64,000 nucleotides of DNA from Fodinicurvata halophila (GTDB lineage Bacteria > Pseudomonadota > Alphaproteobacteria > Kiloniellales > DSM-21159). Positions within the stretch are counted from its first letter, which is position 1, and every line of letters starts with the position of its first letter. The stretch is from positions 744,001 to 808,000 of the forward strand of contig NZ_JBHSCW010000001.1 in the NCBI RefSeq assembly GCF_042651425.1, read 5' to 3'. The translations under genes and the position numbers were made by a program. This document shows, one piece after another, positions 57,910 through 64,000 of the stretch. Below the pieces are notes generated by a model, which was not told the origin of the DNA, did no database searches, and saw only the letters and a program-made list of their open reading frames with translations.

Positions 57910-59667
57910 TCAGGTCAACTGCAGGTCCTTCTGGCCGCGCCACAGGAAGGATGAGGGCCCCAGGCTGCCATCGGCCGCCTGTATCGTGTTCTTGTGCTGG
58001 CGCCATTCCGGCGCGACTTCCGGCATCCCGAAATAGAACCCCTGGATCATGTCCAGGCCTTCCTGCGCCAGATAGGCCGCCTCTTCCTGCTGTTCCGCGC
58101 CCTCGGCCAGGGTTTCCAGCTTGAAGGCCCGGGCCAGGCTCAGAAGGTTGCGCAGGAAAAGCTGGTTTTCCGGGGAATGGGTGATATCGCGTATGAAGGA
58201 GCGATCGATCTTCACCAGGTCGACGGTCAGTGCCTTGAGGTGATGGAAGGTGCTGTAGCCGGCCCCGAAATCGTCCAGAGCGACACGACACCCCAACTCG
58301 CGCACCTGGGCCACGAATTTCGCTGTCTCCCTGACATCCAGCAGGGCGGCCGTCTCCGTTATCTCGACGATCAGCCGGCGTGCCACCTGTGGTCGCCCGT
58401 GCAGGCGCCGTATCAGGCTGCGCAGCCAGTCATGGTCGCCGGTCGTCAGGGCAGAGATGTTGAGCGCCAGCGTGATCCCCGGGTATCGCTCGAGATCCGC
58501 CAGCACGAGATTGAGCACGTGCAGGTCCAGCAGGCGCATCAGGCCCAATTGTTCGGCCGCGGGAATGAACTTGGCCGCGGGGATCAATCCCCCCTTGCCG
58601 TCCTGCAGGCGCGCCAGGCATTCATGGAAGCGCACGGAGTGCGAGGTGGCGTCGACCACAGGCTGGTAGGCGAGGCACAGGCGCCCTTCCGTCAGGGCAT
58701 TCTTGACCTCGTTGCCGATTTCCATGCACGCACGCACCTGCTGGCGATGTTCTTCCGTGATGGCGTAGTAACTGATGCAGTCGCGACCCGCCTGCTTGGC
58801 ATCGAACAGCGCACTTTCCGCCTTGGCGACCAAGTCGAGAGCGTGACCTTCCCGATCCGCGAAGAACGCGCCGCCAATGGATACCGAGAGATGAAGCGTT
58901 CCTTCGGGAAGCGAGATCGGCATCTCCCGGACACAGTCGCGCAGCGCCTCAGCCAGGCACCGCACTTCGCTTTCCGTACACTCCCGCAGGACCACCCCGA
59001 AGCGATCGCCGCCGACCCGGCCGAACAGATCGTCCTCGCGCAGGCACTCTCGGATACGCCGGGCCACCTCGATCAGCGCCGCGTCCCCGGCCTGATATCC
59101 GTAGACGGTGTTGATGCGCGCCAGAGCATCCAGGCCCAGGACGAGAAAGCCGCCGTCCATCTGGACTTCGGCACCTGCCCGCGTGAAGAAGCCCTGCAGG
59201 GCCTCGCCGAGGGCGAGGCGATTGGGAAGTGCCGTCAGTTCGTCGTGGCTGGCCAGGCGCTCCAGACGCGCTTCCTGCTGCTTGCGATCCGTGACGCGGC
59301 GCATGACTCCACAGAGAATCCCGCGCCCGGTGCCCTCTTCGCGTTCCAGCGCACCGCGGTCATGCAGCCAGTGGTACTCGCCATTCACATCCTGAAAGCG
59401 ATACTCACAGTCGAAGGGACCGTACCCCAGCAGGTGATCGTCCAGAACCGTCTGCCGGCGCACCCGGTCCTCCCGGGGGATCCGTTCCAGAAATGCAGAA
59501 AGTGTGACGGGAATCGCCTGTTTTGGAACACCCAGGCAGGACTCGGGATTTCCGAGCCACTCCACGATCCCTTTGGACAAGTCGAATCTATAAAGCAGGT
59601 CTCCGGCGGTTTCCACCGCCCTGTACCAATCCTGCCACTGCGTAGCCCTATGTTCTACCGGCGCCAC
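57910..59667 (-). CDS. PAS-GGDEF-EAL cyclic-di-GMP signalling protein
   Basis: A 585-residue cytoplasmic protein: PAS-type sensor (residues 1-130, FDCEYRFQDVNGEYHWLHDR), degenerate GGDEF domain with GRVGGDRFGV, and EAL phosphodiesterase domain. In EAL the ECL triplet (FHECLARL) keeps the catalytic Glu, and LALNISA, ITETAALL, DDFGAGYS, LVKIDRSFI and the C-terminal QGFYFG retain the metal and catalytic residues. It is therefore likely a cyclic-di-GMP phosphodiesterase with an inactive or regulatory GGDEF. The target is unknown. Confidence 0.92.
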   Translation of the reverse strand: MAPVEHRATQWQDWYRAVETAGDLLYRFDLSKGIVEWLGNPESCLGVPKQAIPVTLSAFLERIPREDRVRRQTVLDDHLLGYGPFDCEYRFQDVNGEYHWLHDRGALEREEGTGRGILCGVMRRVTDRKQQEARLERLASHDELTALPNRLALGEALQGFFTRAGAEVQMDGGFLVLGLDALARINTVYGYQAGDAALIEVARRIRECLREDDLFGRVGGDRFGVVLRECTESEVRCLAEALRDCVREMPISLPEGTLHLSVSIGGAFFADREGHALDLVAKAESALFDAKQAGRDCISYYAITEEHRQQVRACMEIGNEVKNALTEGRLCLAYQPVVDATSHSVRFHECLARLQDGKGGLIPAAKFIPAAEQLGLMRLLDLHVLNLVLADLERYPGITLALNISALTTGDHDWLRSLIRRLHGRPQVARRLIVEITETAALLDVRETAKFVAQVRELGCRVALDDFGAGYSTFHHLKALTVDLVKIDRSFIRDITHSPENQLFLRNLLSLARAFKLETLAEGAEQQEEAAYLAQEGLDMIQGFYFGMPEVAPEWRQHKNTIQAADGSLGPSSFLWRGQKDLQLT

Positions 59668-60350
59668 CGCTTATTACCCCTACCTGGTGCAAGCTTTTGT
59701 TGACCGCCCGAAACCGCATCCTTGCGGATCCCTGTGCGTAAGGAGATAGACCAGCATCGTTTCCACTTCTTAAGAAATCATGAAGCCGCCATCAGCTGCC
59801 GGAGGCGAGCACCACGGCACGACCTTGCGACAGTGATTCAAGTTTGCCTCAATCTTTAACGGCATTCTCCGCGGCTTGGGGGAGGTCGTCCAGCCCGCTC
59901 GCAAAGAGCGCTGCATATCCCCATCAAGAATCTCCAGGAAAAAACCTTTCATAAGAGAGAGATAGGCCCCAGCGCCCCATCCTCGTCCTATTCACGCCCG
60001 AAAAAAGTCACGCTCGCTCACGGCAGCCCCTTTCGGCATCCGCGCCCCTATATGTAATTATAAGAGGCATTTCTCATTACAATACACCTTTGAATAAGGC
60101 ATAGTCCCGCCCCTTGGGAGAGCGCAACCTTAAGTCGTTCATTTTTAAAGCTTATTTACGCATTAACTCTGCTTCTTTTTCTTTTTTTACGCGAAGTTCT
60201 CCTGCGACAAATGCGCGCCGCAAAATAATATCGGCAGATATGCGTGCACTGACATAACTTTCAGTTGCTTTTTGCGGCAGATCGAAGGCATTGTCTGGCG
60301 ACGGTATACAATCCGAAATGACAACTCCCGCGGTTACTTGATTGAAAACT
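59668..60350. other. Long AT-rich intergenic region upstream of the second XRE gene
   Basis: 683 bases with no good gene. It is AT-rich for the window, with T-runs (for example 60171-60189). A TATACAAT sits 45 bases before the XRE start and may be a -10 for it. A minus-strand frame at 59770-59952 lacks a ribosome site and is not accepted. It could hold an sRNA or several regulatory sites, but I see no hairpin pattern I would claim. Confidence 0.4.
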
Positions 60351-60716
60351 ATGGATTCACGTCATCGCAAGATCGAGCAGTCGGTCGGTGCCCGCATACG
60401 ATTGCGCCGCACCCAGCTCGGCTATACCCAGCAACAGCTGGCAGAGCGTCTCGAGATCACCTATCAGCAGGTCCACAAATACGAGCGTGGAGCCAACCGG
60501 ATTTCGGCGGCCCGCCTTTTCGACCTGGGCGATGCACTCGAGGTCGACGTGAACTATTTCTTCGAGGATATCGTGAACGGGCAGGAGTCCAGTATGCCGG
60601 AACATCAGCGCCTGGGGCTCGATCTTGCCCAGAACTTCTCGACGATCAGCGACTCCCAGTGCCGGGAAGCCCTGGCCCGCCTGTGCCGTGCCATGGCCAA
60701 GGCCTCGGACGAGTAA
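60351..60716 (+). CDS. XRE family helix-turn-helix regulator (copy 2)
   Basis: A 121-residue protein with a Cro/CI-type helix-turn-helix at residues 12-65: IRLRRTQLGYTQQQLAERLE, then ITYQQVHKYERGANRISAAR. A short helical tail follows. It is a paralogue of the protein at 22515-22877 (common QQVxKYExGANR, YFFE). ATG at 60351 is chosen; a TTG three codons upstream is possible. Its large AT-rich upstream region suggests complex regulation. Confidence 0.88.
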   Translation: MDSRHRKIEQSVGARIRLRRTQLGYTQQQLAERLEITYQQVHKYERGANRISAARLFDLGDALEVDVNYFFEDIVNGQESSMPEHQRLGLDLAQNFSTISDSQCREALARLCRAMAKASDE

Positions 60717-60766
60717 ACTCCCACGGCTCCGGGATCAGCCGTGACTGTCGCAGGCCGGATTCTGGC

Positions 60767-61183
60767 TCAGTCCTGCGGGCGCGGCTCCGAGATGATCCTG
60801 ACGGACCCATCTCGCACGGCATGGAAGAAGCAGTTCGGGCGCTCCGTGTGGCAGGCCGGTCCAGTCTGGTCCACCACTAGCAGCACCGCATCCCGGTCAC
60901 AGTCATAGCGGAACTCGACAAGCTGCTGCACATGCCCGGAACTCTCCCCCTTGCGCCAGAGCTGCCCGCGGGAACGCGACCAATAGCAGGCACGGCCCGC
61001 CTGCAACGTCTCCCGCACCGCCTCGGCATTCATCCAGGCCAGCATCAGCACCTCGCCGCTGTCGTACTGCTGGGCGATGGCCGGGATCAGGCCCGCCTCG
61101 TTGAAGGCAAGCGCCGCGACAACCTCCGCAACCAGCTTCTCGTCGGCAATTGCGCCCGTCTTCCCCGGCTTCGTTCCGCTCAT
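60767..61183 (-). CDS. hisI: Phosphoribosyl-AMP cyclohydrolase
   Basis: Third step of histidine synthesis, a zinc enzyme. The 138-residue protein has the family blocks LMLAWMNAEAVRETL, YWSRSRGQLWRKGESSGHVQ and the metal-binding DCDRDAVLLVVDQTGPACHT. hisE and other his genes are not adjacent. The start ATG overlaps the stop of the upstream CobW-like gene (ATGA), so the two are translationally coupled. Confidence 0.95.
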   Translation of the reverse strand: MSGTKPGKTGAIADEKLVAEVVAALAFNEAGLIPAIAQQYDSGEVLMLAWMNAEAVRETLQAGRACYWSRSRGQLWRKGESSGHVQQLVEFRYDCDRDAVLLVVDQTGPACHTERPNCFFHAVRDGSVRIISEPRPQD

Positions 61184-62277
61184 TCTCGCCTGTCTCCCGC
61201 CTGAAGCACCGGATCCGTCTCCTCCCGCTCTCCCGTCAGCGCGTCGAGCAGTTTCTCCACCCAGTCCCGGGAGACATCCCGGGTGATAAAGACGAGACGC
61301 GTGGAGCGGTCCGCATCCGGCCAGCTATCCATCCAGGCCACCGGATGAAAGAGGTGCTGGACCCCGTGAATGACCGCCGGCTTGTCCGGCTTCTCGGCAA
61401 TGTTCACGATGCCCTTCACGCGCAGGATGTCCGGGCCGCGGTTGGCAACCAGAAGCTCCAGGAACAGGGAGAACCTCGCCCCGGATACGGGTTCCTCGCG
61501 CACGATGGAGAACGCCCGGATGTGATCGTCGTGACGATTGACGTCATGCGCATGCGCCTGGGAACCGTCGTGCGCATGGGCATGCTCCGCGTGATCGTGC
61601 CCGGCCGCATCCTGATAGGCCTCCTCGCGCAGCCAGCGGCGAACGTCCTCGCCGCGTTCCTCCAGGGCGTAGAAGCCGGCACCGAACAGCGCATCCGCGG
61701 GCACTTCGCCCATGATCGCGCGCAGCCGGGCCGCGCCGGGATTGAGTTGGCCCAACCGGCTTTCCAGCGTATCGACCTCGGCCTCGGGCAGGTCGCCCTT
61801 GGTGATGACCAGGCGATCGGCAACGGCGGCCTGCTTAACCGCCTCCTCGTGCCGATCCAGCGTAGCCAGCCCGTTCACTCCGTCCACGACGGTGATGACG
61901 CTGTCCAGGCGGAAACGCGCAGCCAGCTTGGGATCGTTCATCAGGGTGTGCAGCACCGGGGCCGGATCGGCCAGGCCGGTGGTCTCGATCACCACCCGCG
62001 AGAAGGCGGGAATGCTCCCGGCCTCGCGTTTGGCATAGAGTTCGTCCAGAGTGGTCACCAGGTCCCAGCGCACCGTACAGCAGAGACAGCCGCTGTTCAG
62101 TTCCACGATCTTCTCCTCGCTATCGGCAACCAGCATGTGATCCAGTCCGACCTCGCCGAACTCGTTCACGATCACCGCCGTATCGGACAGCTCGGGCTGG
62201 CCGAGAAGGTGGCGCAGCAACGTGGTCTTTCCGCTGCCGAGAAAGCCTGTCAGAATGGAAACCGGAAGCAGGGACAC
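61180..62277 (-). CDS. CobW/COG0523 family GTPase
   Basis: A 365-residue G3E GTPase, likely a metal chaperone. The Walker A is GFLGSGKTTLLRHLL, the CxCC metal motif is in LNSGCLCCTVRWDL, and the NKxD-type motif is VITKGDLPE (TKGD). A His-rich segment (HDHAEHAHAHDGSQAHAHD) near residue 225 is typical of zinc-handling members. It is coupled to hisI downstream by an ATGA overlap, so delivery of zinc to HisI is an attractive inference; other targets are equally possible. Confidence 0.9.
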   Translation of the reverse strand: MSLLPVSILTGFLGSGKTTLLRHLLGQPELSDTAVIVNEFGEVGLDHMLVADSEEKIVELNSGCLCCTVRWDLVTTLDELYAKREAGSIPAFSRVVIETTGLADPAPVLHTLMNDPKLAARFRLDSVITVVDGVNGLATLDRHEEAVKQAAVADRLVITKGDLPEAEVDTLESRLGQLNPGAARLRAIMGEVPADALFGAGFYALEERGEDVRRWLREEAYQDAAGHDHAEHAHAHDGSQAHAHDVNRHDDHIRAFSIVREEPVSGARFSLFLELLVANRGPDILRVKGIVNIAEKPDKPAVIHGVQHLFHPVAWMDSWPDADRSTRLVFITRDVSRDWVEKLLDALTGEREETDPVLQAGDRRE

Positions 62278-62567
62278 AGGTTCACCTCACAGTGTCGGAT
62301 CTCGACCTCGCCCATGAAGGCGAGAGGGTCGGAGTGTAGCGTTGCAGGCGTTCGGCACAAGCTTCGCCTCTGCCCGAAAGCCGACATTTTTCCCGGCCAG
62401 TTTGCCTCCTGCGCGCTTGGCAAATGAGTCTGACTTCGTATCATGCCGGTCAGAAGCGATATCAAGCTGCTGTCCCGGACTATTCGACGCGCCCGACCAA
62501 GGTGGGGTTGAGTGTCCTGATTCCAGAGCAAACTCCTTTGTCCGTCCGTGTGGGGGCCGTCTGAAGA

Positions 62568-63299
62568 ATGTCCTTGGGTTTTCGCGATCCGTACGAACGT
62601 CGCCGCAAGCACCGGCGTTGGACGCTGGTCAAGCTCATCGTCATCCTTGGGCTTTTGGCGGTTGTAGGCTGGGTCGCCTATGGCATGGGCCTGCAGATCG
62701 GCCAGGGAGAAAGCGACGCCTTGCGCCAGCAGCTGGCCGAAAGCCGGGAGCAGGTCCGCGAATTGCAGAGTGAGAACGGTCGCCTGGAGAACCAGCACCA
62801 GGCGGCCCTGCAGCGTGCCGAAACCCTTGAGGAACGCTACCAGAGGGATGTGCCGGAGGGCGAGATGGAACGCCTGCTCGAGCTGGCGCGACAGCGGATC
62901 GAGGACGGGGTGGACGCTGAACGCCTGACCTTCGTCCTGGAGTCCGTCAGCCGCGATCGCGACTGCAGCGGCCCTACGGGATCTCGCCGGTTCCTGGTCG
63001 ACACCCCGATCTACACAAATGAAGGCAACAACAGTGCCACCTTCGCCGACGGCGCGGTCACGCTGAGCGCCCTGGGAGATTCCGCCGTCAACGAGGATGG
63101 CAATCCCGAGGCCTGGTTCGATCCCGAACAGCCGCTGACCGTCACCGCCACCCTGATCGGCGGCGAGGAAGAGGAATTCGAAGGAGAGCTGCCGCTGCAC
63201 TTCTCCGTCGTCGCCTCCGGCAACGAGCACCGCTTCACCGCCCAAGCCCAGCAGCGCGGCTATGTCGAGGTGACCCACGAACGCTGCAGCTTTCCGTGA
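62568..63299 (+). CDS. Hypothetical membrane-anchored coiled-coil protein
   Basis: A 243-residue protein. A basic N-terminus (residues 1-20) precedes one membrane segment (LVKLIVILGLLAVVGWVAYG), a coiled coil of about 60 residues (residues 47-105), and a beta-rich C-terminal domain with two Cys. The topology suggests a periplasmic domain. I do not recognise the family. It is 290 bases from the CobW gene and upstream of a glycosyltransferase, so a surface role is possible. Confidence 0.75.
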   Translation: MSLGFRDPYERRRKHRRWTLVKLIVILGLLAVVGWVAYGMGLQIGQGESDALRQQLAESREQVRELQSENGRLENQHQAALQRAETLEERYQRDVPEGEMERLLELARQRIEDGVDAERLTFVLESVSRDRDCSGPTGSRRFLVDTPIYTNEGNNSATFADGAVTLSALGDSAVNEDGNPEAWFDPEQPLTVTATLIGGEEEEFEGELPLHFSVVASGNEHRFTAQAQQRGYVEVTHERCSFP

Positions 63300-63320
63300 T
63301 CTGCGCCACTTCAGCGCTGC

Positions 63321-64000
63321 ATGCCCGGGCTCTCCCTCATAATCCCCACCTACAACGCGGCCGAGCGGCTGAGGGCCTGCCTGGACAGCCTGAAGGCAGG
63401 CGCCAATCTCACCGATGACGCGTCCTTTCCCGTGGAACTCATCATCTCCGACGGAGGATCCACCGACGGCACCCGCCAACTGGCTCGGGAACGGGGATGT
63501 CGTCTCCTGGACGGCCCGCCGGGCCGCGGCCGGCAGCTTCGCACGGCAGCGGAGGCAGCCAACGGTGAATGGCTTTTCTTCCTGCATGCGGATAGCCGCC
63601 TCCCGCCTGACTGGATGACGGCGCTGCGGCGCTTCATGAGCGCGGAAGGATCCCGCGACACAGCAGGCTACGGACGCCTGCGCCTCGACAGCAACAGGCC
63701 GGCAGCTCGCCGTGTGGAGCGGCTGGCCAACTGGCGCGCGGCGCGCCTCGGCCTGCCCTATGGGGACCAGGGTCTCCTGATCGCACGCACGACCTACGAG
63801 GCCGTGGGCGGGTACCGGGACATCCCGCTGATGGAGGACGTGGATCTGGTCCGGCGCCTGGGCCGGGCCCGCCTGCGCCCCTTGGCCATCGAGATCGTTA
63901 CGGCCGCCGACAAGTACGAACAGCAGGGCTGGTGGAAACGCCCCTGTCTCAATCTCTGCCGCCTCACCCTGTATCTCCTCGGCGTTCCCGAGAGATACCT
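63321..64000 (+). CDS. Family 2 glycosyltransferase (3' end truncated)
   Basis: The frame starting at ATG 63321 is open to the end of the window: 226 codons of a GT-A glycosyltransferase. Visible motifs are LSLIIPTYNAAERLRACLDS, SDGGSTDGT, and FLHADSRLPPDW, plus a later GLPYGDQGLL. It resembles the rSAM/selenodomain-associated transferase 2 (TIGR04283) type. The donor and acceptor are unknown. No strong ribosome site is seen. Confidence 0.88.
   Translation, partial: MPGLSLIIPTYNAAERLRACLDSLKAGANLTDDASFPVELIISDGGSTDGTRQLARERGCRLLDGPPGRGRQLRTAAEAANGEWLFFLHADSRLPPDWMTALRRFMSAEGSRDTAGYGRLRLDSNRPAARRVERLANWRAARLGLPYGDQGLLIARTTYEAVGGYRDIPLMEDVDLVRRLGRARLRPLAIEIVTAADKYEQQGWWKRPCLNLCRLTLYLLGVPERY

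Noticed and set aside
59770..59952. Minus-strand 60-codon open frame in the AT-rich gap
   Set aside because: No ribosome site, composition not coding-like, no homology recognised.
60722..60743. CACGGCT-loop-AGCCGTG hairpin between the second XRE gene and hisI
   Set aside because: Seven perfect pairs but no T-tract on either strand, so not listed as a terminator.

Overview
The window reads as a chromosomal segment of a high-GC alphaproteobacterium, most likely a Rhodospirillales-type and probably halotolerant organism. Evidence: a CcrM-type GANTC methyltransferase next to rnhB; the order mutY / DUF721 / DsbA-like / smc; a separate F0 operon with both b' and b subunits (atpI-B-E-F'-F); a trxB / vtlR(lsrB)-type LysR pair followed by an intergenic small-RNA locus; a PHA cluster with divergent phaR; a DUF4170 protein; and an NhaC-type antiporter. 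Species-level placement is inference. Genes are dense, in short operons, often with TGATG, GTGA or ATGA stop/start overlaps, and GTG or TTG starts are common.

Layout. 1-9.7 kb: folC (5' end cut off), tspO, a GNAT enzyme, a LysR regulator divergent from a wrbA / pirin / glutathionyl-hydroquinone reductase set, a small lipoprotein, a HAD nucleotidase, dapD, dapE and a membrane protein. 9.7-15.2 kb: trkH, a DUF3291 remnant, a LuxR-type regulator and a secreted trypsin-like protease with a propeller-like C-terminus. 15.2-25.2 kb: folE, apaG, tRNA-Gly(CCC), dipeptide epimerase, carB, greA, Lrp, an XRE regulator, trxB and a VtlR/LsrB-like regulator. 25.2-25.45 kb: a non-coding RNA locus with repeated CCC-loop hairpins and a strong terminator. 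25.5-39.3 kb: radical SAM protein, zinc-ribbon protein, rnhB, ccrM, mutY, DUF721, DsbA-like, smc, F0 ATP synthase operon, argG. 39.3-41.6 kb: an AT-richer islet holding a fragment of a second glutamate-cysteine ligase, a TerB-like/BRCT protein and a frameshifted SDR gene. 41.7-53.3 kb: gshA, rsmE, ubiA, a methyltransferase, DUF4170, ubiD, nhaC, a methyltransferase divergent from gloB, an orphan GAF histidine kinase and a DUF985 cupin. 53.4-57.9 kb: PHA cluster (phbB, phbA, phaC-like, phaE-like, phaR). 57.9-64 kb: a GGDEF/EAL protein, a long AT-rich intergenic region, a second XRE paralogue, hisI coupled to a CobW-family GTPase, a coiled-coil membrane protein and a truncated glycosyltransferase.

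How the genes work together: dapD/dapE supply lysine and peptidoglycan precursors; ubiA/ubiD act in ubiquinone synthesis; gshA, gloB, the Xi-class GST and WrbA form a glutathione/quinone detoxification theme; phbA, phbB, phaC-like and phaR form a PHA storage module. The most interesting signal is the RNA locus after the VtlR-like gene, where at least four hairpins present CCC in their loops, ahead of an exposed CCTCCC and a perfect terminator, with a LysR-type T-N11-A palindrome upstream.
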